Origin: Myxococcales bacterium | Lineage (GTDB): Bacteria > Myxococcota > Myxococcia > Myxococcales > Myxococcaceae | DNA: 8,948 bases | Assembly: GCA_009885595.1 (NCBI GenBank) | Contig: VFKJ01000430.1 | Span: 1-8,948 of the forward strand | Reading direction: 5' to 3' | Made by a program: the position numbers and the translations under genes | In this document: in pieces, positions 1-6,334 of the stretch | Position numbering within the stretch: position 1 is the first letter of the stretch | Layout of the letters: each line of letters starts with the position of its first letter | Notes under the pieces: model-generated | Told to the model about the DNA's origin: nothing | What the model saw: only the letters and a program-made list of their open reading frames with translations | The model's database searches: none

Positions 1-155
1 ATTTCGGACGCCAGCGCGGCGCGCGAGGGGCAGGGCGCCGCGCCGCACGGCAAGGCCTGCGTGCGAGCGCAGCGGGTGCGTTTGGGCTCAGTCCAGAGCG
101 CCGAGGCGCTCCCTGCAATCAGCGATCACCCCGGCCCGAAGCCGGGTGGCGCGCT
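1..155. other. Left-edge non-coding stretch with GC-rich inverted repeats
   Basis: I see no supportable gene here. A plus-strand frame is open from base 1 to a TGA at 166-168, but it has no start in the window, no recognisable motif and a low-complexity composition. Three inverted repeats are visible. The first is a perfect 9-bp pair (14-22 with 35-43, 12-nt loop). The second is a tight 7-bp palindrome (96-102 with 105-111). The third is a 6-bp pair (130-135 with 141-146), listed separately because it lies just beyond the stop of the transporter gene. In sequence this GC-rich, short inverted repeats arise easily by chance. Confidence 0.4.
130..146 (-). terminator. Possible hairpin terminator of the transporter gene, no U-tract
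   Basis: Read on the minus strand, CCCGGC-TTCGG-GCCGGG forms a 6-bp GC stem with a 5-nt loop, 9 nt after the transporter stop codon. No T-run follows, so this is at best a weak or Rho-assisted end. The further 7-bp palindrome at 96-111 could contribute. The call rests on position and pairing only. Confidence 0.25.
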
Positions 156-1592
156 TCAGGCGCGCTGAACGGCCGCGGCCGGCTGGGCAGCGGCGGCGGG
201 CTTCGACTGCGGCCTGGCGTTCCAGACGCGCGTGCACAGCCACAGCCCGATGATCGCCATCGGTACCATCGCCATCGGCCAGCTGATCCAGTTCGCGGCC
301 ACCTTGGCGGCGTCTCCCTGGGGCAGCAACCGGCCGACGATCAACGACTGCAGCCCGGTGCCCAGGTAGACGAAGCCGTCGATGATGCCGACCGCGACGC
401 CGGTGTTCTTCTTGCCACCGAAGTCGGCGCTGGCGGTGCCCGAGAGCATGCCGTGCACGCCCACGTAGTTGAGCGCCATGAACACCAGCACCCAGCCCAC
501 CCACGCCTGCTCGAGGAAGAAGAACATCGCGATCGAGCCGATGGCGATGCCCCCGTAGAGCACCGAGGCGACGGGACCGCGGCGGCTGTGGAACACCCGA
601 TCGCTGATCACCCCGGCGAACATGCCGCCGATGATCCCGAACACGCACAACAACAGGCCCCAGTTCTTCGAGACGAAGTCGTCCTGCAGCGAGACCGCCC
701 TGGCGAACTTGGGGTACCAGGACATCACCCCGTTGCGCAGGAAGCCGGTGCAGAACTCGATCGCGACGATCGTCATGATCACCGGGTTCCTCATCATCCT
801 GAGGAACACCTGCCCGGGGGTGGGGGGCTTCTCGCCGGCGGCGTCCTGGGTAGAGGCGTCTCCCAGATCGAAGTCGGGGTGGCCGGTGTCGCTGGGCGAG
901 TCCTTCACCAGGAACAGATCGGCGACGAACACCGCCAGCAGCACCGCGGCCGGCACGAAGAACACCAGCCAGGGCGAATCGACGTTGCCCTTCACGATCA
1001 TCCGGCTCCAGTCGTAGCCGAAGTAGATGCCCAGGCTGATCAAGATGCCGAAGACGCCGCCCTGCTGGCCGCGCTCGCGCACGTGGAACCACGCTGCGTT
1101 CACCTTGACGATGGAGACCGCGCCGAAGCTCTGGAAGTACATGTTGAGGCCGTAGAGCACCGACAGCGACACCAGCAGGCCCCCCGGCGGCACCCAGCCC
1201 CGGCCCACCACCGCGTAGACCAGAGCGCCCATCAAGATGTTCGAGAAGGCAGAGCCGGCCGCCGCGATCAGGATGGTGAGCCGGCCCCCGAGCTTGTCCG
1301 TCAGCGGCCCGTTGATCAGGAACGACAGCCCGTACACCCACGCGCCCACCGCGAAGATGGTGCCGAAGGCCGCGTTGTCGAGTTGCTTGATGGCGCTGGT
1401 CGCCTCGTTGATGTTGTAGCGGGCGAAGTAGAGGAACGCGTACGTCATTCCCAGCGGGAACCAGTTCCAGAAGCGGCGGACCTTGAAGGGCTCGGAGTGC
1501 CCCAGCTCGACCTTGGGCAGCCGCGCGAGCACCAGGGCGATTGCCGCCAGCAGGAGGATGATTGGGAGCAGGTTCGACAACCAGGGCGGCAC
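156..1592 (-). CDS. MFS transporter, organophosphate:phosphate antiporter (GlpT/UhpT-like) family
   Basis: This 478-residue inner-membrane transporter probably exchanges a phosphorylated organic compound for inorganic phosphate. By eye it has 12 MFS helices plus one extra hydrophobic N-terminal helix (about residues 6-24). Family landmarks are RYNIN in the first core helix (59-62, with Arg58 matching phosphate-binding Arg45 of E. coli GlpT), loop motif GPLTDKLGGR (95-104), RERG (172-175), KDSPSDTG after helix 6 (230-237), FLRNGVMSWYP (Arg286, matching GlpT Arg269) and SDRVFHSRRGP (330-340). A roughly 35-residue acidic, Pro-rich loop (229-262) joins the two halves. The C-terminal tail is rich in Ala, Pro and Gln. 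I chose the GTG at 1592 because CAGGAG lies 7 nt upstream and the protein turns hydrophobic at once. The reading frame stays open far upstream, but only as antisense of the next gene. The residue aligned with GlpT His165 is not His, so the substrate is unlikely to be assignable as glycerol-3-phosphate. Family confident, substrate unknown. Confidence 0.9.
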   Translation of the reverse strand: MPPWLSNLLPIILLLAAIALVLARLPKVELGHSEPFKVRRFWNWFPLGMTYAFLYFARYNINEATSAIKQLDNAAFGTIFAVGAWVYGLSFLINGPLTDKLGGRLTILIAAAGSAFSNILMGALVYAVVGRGWVPPGGLLVSLSVLYGLNMYFQSFGAVSIVKVNAAWFHVRERGQQGGVFGILISLGIYFGYDWSRMIVKGNVDSPWLVFFVPAAVLLAVFVADLFLVKDSPSDTGHPDFDLGDASTQDAAGEKPPTPGQVFLRMMRNPVIMTIVAIEFCTGFLRNGVMSWYPKFARAVSLQDDFVSKNWGLLLCVFGIIGGMFAGVISDRVFHSRRGPVASVLYGGIAIGSIAMFFFLEQAWVGWVLVFMALNYVGVHGMLSGTASADFGGKKNTGVAVGIIDGFVYLGTGLQSLIVGRLLPQGDAAKVAANWISWPMAMVPMAIIGLWLCTRVWNARPQSKPAAAAQPAAAVQRA

Positions 1593-1706
1593 GGGAACTC
1601 TCCTGAGGCGCGCCCAGTCCCATGGATCGCCGCCTCCCGTCAAACGGCAAGTGGTTCCCCCATCTCCAGGCGCCAAGTGGCGTGTCACCTGGTTGTCACA
1701 TAAGTT
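1593..1706. promoter_or_regulatory. Divergent intergenic region with tandem TGTCAC repeats
   Basis: This 114-bp spacer must carry the signals for both divergent genes. Two direct copies of TGTCAC (1683-1688 and 1694-1699) are set 11 bp apart, about one helical turn, directly before the plus-strand gene. Just upstream is a short inverted repeat, CGCCA-AG-TGGCG (1671-1682). Together they look like an operator or activator site, but I cannot name a regulator. No convincing -35/-10 pair or sigma-54 -24/-12 element was found. A minus-strand TTGACG (1643-1638) lacks a matching -10 box. Confidence 0.35.
1600..1605 (-). promoter_or_regulatory. Shine-Dalgarno site of the transporter gene
   Basis: The minus strand reads CAGGAG and then seven bases before GTG (1592-1590). 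It is the only good ribosome-binding site near the beginning of the hydrophobic protein, and it decides the start within a frame that stays open for more than 500 codons upstream. Confidence 0.75.
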
Positions 1707-3326
1707 TTGGGGGTGGCAACGGGCTCTTCCGAACTCTTCGAGACCAAAGTCGAGGTTCACGATCGAAAGCAGTTCGAGCTGAAGCTCGAGTACCAGCCCA
1801 GCGGCACCGACCCGAAGTCCGAGTACCTGGTCGAGATGCTCCTCTTCATTCCGCGCAGCCTCAACATCGACCCCGAGACGTGGAACCGCGAGCAGGTCTA
1901 CGCCGACCTCCACAACTACGTGCGCCTCAAGACGCCGGTGCTCTCGTTCGACGAGATCCTCACCGGCTCGCACTCGCCGCTGTTGCAGCTGGAGCAGCGC
2001 CTGCCGCTGGGGCTGATGGGCCCGGTGAGCGAGGTCGTCTACGACGCCAAGATGCTCGCCTGCGTCACGCGCGGGGCGCTGCGCCGCTTCTCCCGGGGCA
2101 TGAAGAAGGAATGCGCGCACCTGCTCAGCGGCGCCGAGACCGAGAAGTGCGCCCCCACCGCTTCCCCGCAGCACCTGATGGCGCTGGCCCGCAAGTCCAT
2201 CCGCGCCACCCAGGAGATCCTCCGGCGCTTCCGCAGCACCTGCGCGCAGCTGGCCCAGAAGTACGACCTGGGTGAGAAGGCCCCCGCGGCCCTGCGCCTG
2301 GTCGACGAGTACCTGAGCCTCACCGTCGAGCAGTTCTTCCGCCGCATCGTGGTGCAGATGGAAGAGATGCCGCGCTCGGGCGTCTACGTGGAGCTGCGCC
2401 GCGAGCTGATGGACGTGGTGATCGCCGACGAGAGCTACCGGCGCGGCAAGAAGCTGCCCTCGGTGCTGGCCTCGGAAGGCGACAACGAGGAGTACTCGCA
2501 CCGCCTCGGCTTTCTGAAGAAGTACTGCATGAACATCCTCTTCCTCAAGGTGCAGCGCAGCAGCAAGCGCAAGGCCTGGGAAGAGGTGCTCTTCGCGGTC
2601 GCCGCCGGCGGCTCGATGGCCTTCGCGCTCGGCGTCGGCCTGTTCGCCCAGTCGCGCTACCCGCAGGCGAGCTTCAACTTCTTCATGCTCGCCGTGATCG
2701 GCTACATGTTCAAAGACCGCATGAAGGAAGGGCTGCGCCGCCTGCTCTCTTCCTACATGGGCAAGCTGCTCTACGAGCGCACCACCGTGATCGTCGACCC
2801 GGTGACCCAGGACGACGTGGGCGTGTGCCGCGAGAAGATCGACTACGGCGAGGCCGTGCAGGTGCCGCCGGAGATCGCCAGGCTCCGCACCCAGGACGAC
2901 CTCCTCACCGTGGCGCAGAGCGAGCTGACCGAGATGGTGATCCGCTACCGCAAGCGCATCGCCCTCGACTCGGGCATGCTGCCGCGCATCGCCGACGGCC
3001 TGGTGTCCGGCGTCACCGACATCATCCGCCTCAACGTCGATCGCCTGCTGCACGACATGGACGACCCCGAGTACGCGCTCGACTACGTCGACCTCGAGGA
3101 CTTCTCCATCGGCAAGCTGCAGATGGCCAAGAGCTACCGGGTCGACGTGGCCTTCCGCTTCGCCGTCGATGACGGCCGCCACCAGCGCACCACCGTTCGC
3201 CTGGTGCGGCTGGTGCTCGATCGCAACGGCATCAAGCGGATGACGGACCTCGTGCCCGAGACAGTGGTGGCCGAGAGCGTCCCGTTCCCCGTCAGCGGGC
3301 CCACCCCGGCCCCCGTGACGCAGTAA
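1707..3326 (+). CDS. Uncharacterised membrane protein with central two-helix hairpin
   Basis: I cannot assign a function to this 539-residue protein. The N-terminal part (about 1-285) is soluble-looking and mixed alpha/beta, with a distinctive block around residues 40-85 (IPRSLNIDPETWN, YVRLKTPVLSFDE). A helical, charged region follows. Two hydrophobic helices at about 293-315 and 320-336 are separated by a short polar loop. Clusters of Arg/Lys lie before the first (281-289) and after the second (336-346), which by the positive-inside rule puts both ends in the cytoplasm. The C-terminal part (about 347-539) is again soluble and ends in a Pro-rich tail. There is no signal peptide. The start is uncertain: TTG at 1707 gives the longest form, GTG at 1713 is an alternative, and neither has a good ribosome-binding site. 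The next in-frame ATG encodes residue 44 and would cut into the conserved-looking block. The gene is divergent from the transporter and precedes the HAD gene by 53 bp. Confidence 0.85.
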   Translation: MGVATGSSELFETKVEVHDRKQFELKLEYQPSGTDPKSEYLVEMLLFIPRSLNIDPETWNREQVYADLHNYVRLKTPVLSFDEILTGSHSPLLQLEQRLPLGLMGPVSEVVYDAKMLACVTRGALRRFSRGMKKECAHLLSGAETEKCAPTASPQHLMALARKSIRATQEILRRFRSTCAQLAQKYDLGEKAPAALRLVDEYLSLTVEQFFRRIVVQMEEMPRSGVYVELRRELMDVVIADESYRRGKKLPSVLASEGDNEEYSHRLGFLKKYCMNILFLKVQRSSKRKAWEEVLFAVAAGGSMAFALGVGLFAQSRYPQASFNFFMLAVIGYMFKDRMKEGLRRLLSSYMGKLLYERTTVIVDPVTQDDVGVCREKIDYGEAVQVPPEIARLRTQDDLLTVAQSELTEMVIRYRKRIALDSGMLPRIADGLVSGVTDIIRLNVDRLLHDMDDPEYALDYVDLEDFSIGKLQMAKSYRVDVAFRFAVDDGRHQRTTVRLVRLVLDRNGIKRMTDLVPETVVAESVPFPVSGPTPAPVTQ

Positions 3327-3350
3327 GTCAGCTACTGAAAGCCCCCACGT

Positions 3351-3372
3351 GGCCCTGATTTGCTAGAGGGCC
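3351..3372 (+). promoter_or_regulatory. Hairpin overlapping the HAD gene ribosome-binding site
   Basis: GGCCCT (3351-3356) and AGGGCC (3367-3372) form a perfect 6-bp inverted repeat with a 10-nt loop. The right arm contains most of GAGGG (3366-3370), the only purine-rich stretch near the ATG at 3380 and therefore its likely Shine-Dalgarno site. In mRNA the hairpin could mask it. It could equally be a chance structure or a weak terminator of the upstream gene, although no T-tract follows. Confidence 0.3.
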
Positions 3373-3379
3373 CGCTCCC

Positions 3380-4117
3380 ATGCGTGACTACCTTCCTCGC
3401 GTCGCGGTCGATTGGCACCTGACCCTCGAGCGGATCCTCGCGATCGCCCAGAAGTCCGGCCCCAGCGGGCTGCTGGTCTTCGACCTCGACTCCACCATCT
3501 TCGACAACCGCCCCCGGCAGGCGCGCATCGTGCGCGAGTTCGGCGCGGCGAAGGGCTTGCCTCAGCTGCAGAGGTGCCAGTCCTGGCACTTCGTCTCGGG
3601 GTGGGATCTGCGCGGCGCCACCACCGCCTGCGGCCTGACCGAAAAGGAATCCAACGCGCTCTACGCCGAGCTCAAGCTCTTCTGGCAGGACCGCTTCTTC
3701 ACCAGCGAGTACTGCAAGGACGACATCGAGATCGTGGGCGCCCCGCGCTACCTCCACGCGCTGGACTACCTGAAGGCCCGGGTCATCTACGTCACCGGAC
3801 GCCACGAGGGCATGCGCACCGGCACCGAGGCCTGCCTGGAGCGCTGCCGCATGCCGATGCCCAGCGTGGGCGGGCAGGTGCAGCTGCTGATGAAGCCGGT
3901 GCAGCGCGACGACGACGACGCCTACAAGCGCGAGGCGCACGAGCAGCTCGAGACCATGGGCACCGTGCTGGCCGCCTTCGACAACGAGCCGATGCACATC
4001 AACGACTACGCCGCGAAGTTCCCCGAGGCGATCCCCGTGCACCTCGCGACCGATCACTCCGATCGCCCCGTGGAGCTCGACGGGCGCTGCGTCTCGATTC
4101 CGCACTTCGCGACCTGA
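3380..4117 (+). CDS. HAD-superfamily hydrolase, probable phosphatase
   Basis: This 245-residue cytoplasmic enzyme probably hydrolyses a phosphate monoester; its substrate cannot be told from sequence. All four HAD motifs are visible. Motif I is FDLDST (nucleophile Asp35, acid/base Asp37). Motif II is VIYVTGR (Thr139). A lysine about 18 residues before motif IV (Lys183) fits motif III. Motif IV is the acidic AFDNEP (Asp201, Glu203). About 90 mainly helical residues between motifs I and II (44-130) form a C1-type cap. Motif IV reads DNEP rather than the common DD or GDSxxD, which suggests a subfamily separate from the well-known phosphoglycolate or phosphoserine phosphatases. There is no signal peptide or membrane helix. 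The start is ATG with a modest GAGGG about 9 nt upstream. It may be co-transcribed with the preceding membrane-hairpin gene, while the 79-bp gap after it probably separates it from the pyruvate dehydrogenase operon. Confidence 0.85.
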   Translation: MRDYLPRVAVDWHLTLERILAIAQKSGPSGLLVFDLDSTIFDNRPRQARIVREFGAAKGLPQLQRCQSWHFVSGWDLRGATTACGLTEKESNALYAELKLFWQDRFFTSEYCKDDIEIVGAPRYLHALDYLKARVIYVTGRHEGMRTGTEACLERCRMPMPSVGGQVQLLMKPVQRDDDDAYKREAHEQLETMGTVLAAFDNEPMHINDYAAKFPEAIPVHLATDHSDRPVELDGRCVSIPHFAT

Positions 4118-4144
4118 CCGCAAGAAGCATGGCGACCCCGGATC

Positions 4145-4170
4145 GGGCTGTTACAAGCCCCGGTTCTTTC
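4145..4170 (+). terminator. Weak possible terminator between the HAD gene and pdhA
   Basis: GGGCT (4145-4149) and AGCCC (4156-4160) form a 5-bp stem with a 6-nt loop, followed by a pyrimidine-rich GGTTCTTTC. It lies 28 nt after the HAD stop. The stem is short and the T-run interrupted. A few bases further on is an imperfect palindrome centred on AAGCGCTT (4171-4178), which could be part of the operon's promoter or operator region. No clear -35/-10 pair is visible. Confidence 0.3.
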
Positions 4171-4184
4171 AAGCGCTTCAAACC

Positions 4185-4190
4185 AAGGAG
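4185..4190 (+). promoter_or_regulatory. Strong Shine-Dalgarno site of pdhA
   Basis: AAGGAG lies six bases before the GTG at 4197. It fixes that GTG as the start in preference to the in-frame ATGs a few codons further in (residues 7 and 10). It is the best ribosome-binding site on the plus strand of this window. Confidence 0.8.
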
Positions 4191-4196
4191 TCTTCA

Positions 4197-5333
4197 GTGG
4201 CCAGCACCGAACTGATGCTGACGATGTACCGGAAGATGCTGCTGTCCCGCCGCTTCGAGGAGAAGGCGGGGCAGGCGTACGGTCTGAAGAAGATCCAGGG
4301 CTTCTGCCATCTCTACATCGGCCAGGAGGCCGTGGTGGTCGGCGTCAACGAGGCGCTGCGGCCCACCGACTGGGTGATGACGGGTTACCGCGATCACGTG
4401 CACCCGCTGGTGCGCGGCGCCGACGCCGGCATGCTGATGGCCGAGCTCTACGGGCGCGACAGCGGCTACTCGAAGGGGAAGGGCGGCTCGATGCACTTCT
4501 TCGACATCGAGCACGGCTTCTACGGCGGCTACGGGATCGTGGGCGGGCAGATTCCGCTGGCGGCAGGCCTGGGCTTCGCCTCGAAGTACCGCGGTGAAGA
4601 CCGGGTGACGGTGTGCAGCTTCGGCGACGCCGCCTCGAACCAGGGCGCGATGCACGAGACCTTCAACATGGCGGCGAAGTGGAAGCTGCCGGTCCTCTAC
4701 ATCGTCGAGAACAACCGGTACGGCATGGGCACCGACATCGCGCGCGTCTCCGCGGTGCCGCAGATCAGCAAGCGCGCCGGCGCGTGGGACATGCGCGGCG
4801 AGGCGATCGACGGCATGGACGCGCTCACCGTCTACGAGAAGGCCAAGGAGCTGGTGGACTGGATCCGCGCCGGCAACGGCCCGGTGCTGCTCGAGGCGAA
4901 CACCTACCGCTTCCGCGGCCACTCGATGTCCGACGCCGCCACCTACCGCACCAAGGACGAGGTCGAGCTGGAGAAGCAGAAGGACCCCATCCTCAAGCTG
5001 CGCAAGGTGCTGCTCGACAAGCGCGCGGCCACCGAGGCCCAGCTCGACGCCATCGACGACGAGGAGAAGGCGCACGTGGAGAAGGCCGTCGCCTTCGCCG
5101 ATGCCGCCCCGCTGCCCCCCGACGAAGACGTCTGGACCCACACCACCGTGGAAGAGGGCGAGCCCGACGTTCACCCGCGCGAGCGCGTGCTGGGCGCCAC
5201 CGACGTGAAGTGGCCCTCGTTCCCCTCCGACTTCAAGGTGGCGTGGGATCTCGAACCCCGCACGCCGCAGACCCCCGCCGCCAAGACGGAGCGGGGCCAA
5301 GGCGGAGCGACCAACAAGAAGGGAGCGGCCTGA
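4197..5333 (+). CDS. pdhA: Pyruvate dehydrogenase E1 component, alpha subunit
   Basis: Together with E1 beta, this subunit forms the thiamine-diphosphate enzyme that decarboxylates pyruvate and transfers the acetyl unit to the E2 lipoyl arm in the cytoplasm. The 378 residues follow the alpha-proteobacterial/mitochondrial type: GFCHLYIGQEA (35-45), YRDH (64-67), GKGGSMH (94-100), YGGYGIVGGQIPL (109-121) and the diphosphate/Mg site from GDAASNQG (143-150) to ENN (171-173). The phosphorylation-loop block YRFRGHSMSD (237-246) and TYRTKDEV (249-256) follow; Ser243 corresponds to mammalian site 1, but no kinase is implied here. One oddity is that the usual GDG of the cofactor motif is GDA (Ala145). 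Another is a C-terminal tail of about 60 residues (from 318) that is Pro/Thr/Lys-rich and longer than usual. It is the first gene of the operon, and the next start is one base beyond its stop. Acetoin dehydrogenase is a less likely alternative. Confidence 0.95.
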   Translation: MASTELMLTMYRKMLLSRRFEEKAGQAYGLKKIQGFCHLYIGQEAVVVGVNEALRPTDWVMTGYRDHVHPLVRGADAGMLMAELYGRDSGYSKGKGGSMHFFDIEHGFYGGYGIVGGQIPLAAGLGFASKYRGEDRVTVCSFGDAASNQGAMHETFNMAAKWKLPVLYIVENNRYGMGTDIARVSAVPQISKRAGAWDMRGEAIDGMDALTVYEKAKELVDWIRAGNGPVLLEANTYRFRGHSMSDAATYRTKDEVELEKQKDPILKLRKVLLDKRAATEAQLDAIDDEEKAHVEKAVAFADAAPLPPDEDVWTHTTVEEGEPDVHPRERVLGATDVKWPSFPSDFKVAWDLEPRTPQTPAAKTERGQGGATNKKGAA

Positions 5334-5334
5334 C

Positions 5335-6315
5335 ATGGCTGAGATTGCCTACCGCGAAGCGCTGAACCAGGCCCTCTTTGAGGAGATGAGCCGCGATCCG
5401 CGCGTCTTCCTGATGGGCGAAGAGGTCGCCCGCTACGACGGCGCCTACAAGGTCTCCAAGGGGCTCTTGGACAAGTTCGGCAGCGCGCGGGTCGTCGACG
5501 CGCCCATCTCGGAGCTCGGCTTCGGCGGGCTCGGCGTGGGGGCGGCGATGGTCGGCCTGCGCCCGGTGATCGAGATGATGACCTGGAACTTCGCCATCCT
5601 GGCGATGGATCAGATCGTCAACAGCGCGGCCAAGCTGCGCCACATGTCGGGCGGCCAGCTGCGTTGCCCCATCGTCTTCCGCGGCCCCAACGGCGCAGGC
5701 GGGCGCTTGAGCTCGCAGCACAGCCAGGCGCTCGAGGCGAACTACGCGCACTTCCCCGGGCTCAAGGTGATCGCGCCGGGCACCCCGGCCGACGCCAAGG
5801 GCCTGCTCAAGTCGGCCATCCGCGATGACAACCCGGTCATCTTCATGGAAGGCGAGCTGCTCTACGGCGTGAAGGGCGAAGTGCCCGATGGAGAGCACGT
5901 CGTTCCCATCGGCAAGGCCGACATCAAGCGCGAGGGCAGCGACGTCACCATCGTCACCTGGTCGCGCATGCTGACCGCGGTGGTGCTGCCGGCGGCCGAG
6001 TTGCTGGCGCAGGAAGGCATCAACGTCGAGGTGCTCGATCTGCGCACCATCAAGCCCATGGACGAAGAGGCGATCGCCGCCTCGGTGAAGAAGACCAACC
6101 GCGCGGTGATCGTCGAGGAAGGCTGGGGCTACGCCGGCTTCGGCGCCCACGTCGCCGACTTCATCAGCCGCCAGTGCTTCGACGATCTCGACGCCCCCGT
6201 GGGCCGGGTCACCGGTCTCGACGTGAACATGGCGTACGCCGAGAACCTCGAGCGCCTCATCCTTCCGTCAGCGGCGCGCGTCGTCGAGGCGGTCCACCAG
6301 GTCCTGTACCGCTGA
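5335..6315 (+). CDS. pdhB: Pyruvate dehydrogenase E1 component, beta subunit
   Basis: This is the beta half of the E1 heterotetramer. It supplies the glutamate that activates the thiamine ring and contributes to the E2-binding surface. The 326 residues match the family's usual length without the N-terminal lipoyl domain some alpha-proteobacterial E1 betas carry. Landmarks are FLMGEEVARYDGAYKVSKGL (25-44), DAPISELGF (55-63, with Glu60 as the ring-contacting residue), IEMMTWNFAILAMDQIVNSAAK (79-100), MSGGQLRCPIVFRGPNGA (104-121), SSQHSQ (active-site His129) and PGLKVIAPGTPADAKGLL (141-158). The C-terminal transketolase-like domain contains LDLRTIKPMD (234-243) and EEGWGYAGFG (261-270). The ATG is one base after the pdhA stop, with GGGAG nine bases upstream lying inside the end of pdhA, so translation is probably coupled. 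The MSGG and RGPNGA blocks favour a pyruvate rather than a branched-chain enzyme. Confidence 0.96.
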   Translation: MAEIAYREALNQALFEEMSRDPRVFLMGEEVARYDGAYKVSKGLLDKFGSARVVDAPISELGFGGLGVGAAMVGLRPVIEMMTWNFAILAMDQIVNSAAKLRHMSGGQLRCPIVFRGPNGAGGRLSSQHSQALEANYAHFPGLKVIAPGTPADAKGLLKSAIRDDNPVIFMEGELLYGVKGEVPDGEHVVPIGKADIKREGSDVTIVTWSRMLTAVVLPAAELLAQEGINVEVLDLRTIKPMDEEAIAASVKKTNRAVIVEEGWGYAGFGAHVADFISRQCFDDLDAPVGRVTGLDVNMAYAENLERLILPSAARVVEAVHQVLYR

Positions 6316-6334
6316 TTCTCTGAAAGAAGACGAC

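Noticed and set aside
1..168. Plus-strand frame open from the left edge to a TGA at 166-168
   Set aside because: No recognisable sequence, no upstream context, and it overlaps the 3' end of the transporter. It may be a chance GC-rich frame.
88..1650. 520-codon minus-strand frame over the transporter
   Set aside because: It is an out-of-frame shadow of the transporter: Arg/Gly/Pro/Ala-rich, no motif, no hydrophobic pattern. The transporter frame on the same strand carries clear family signatures.
453..1703. 416-codon plus-strand frame antisense to the transporter
   Set aside because: His/Glu/Ala/Arg-rich composition typical of the antisense of a high-G+C membrane gene, with no recognisable domain.
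1593..3182. Minus-strand open frame that would extend the transporter to about 1008 residues
   Set aside because: The extra part is antisense to the membrane-hairpin gene, is His/Ala/Val/Leu-rich low-complexity sequence, and a good ribosome-binding site marks GTG 1592 as the true start.
4194..5336. 380-codon minus-strand frame exactly covering pdhA
   Set aside because: It results from the codon bias of pdhA, which keeps the complementary frame free of stops. The composition is low-complexity, while pdhA has unmistakable family motifs.
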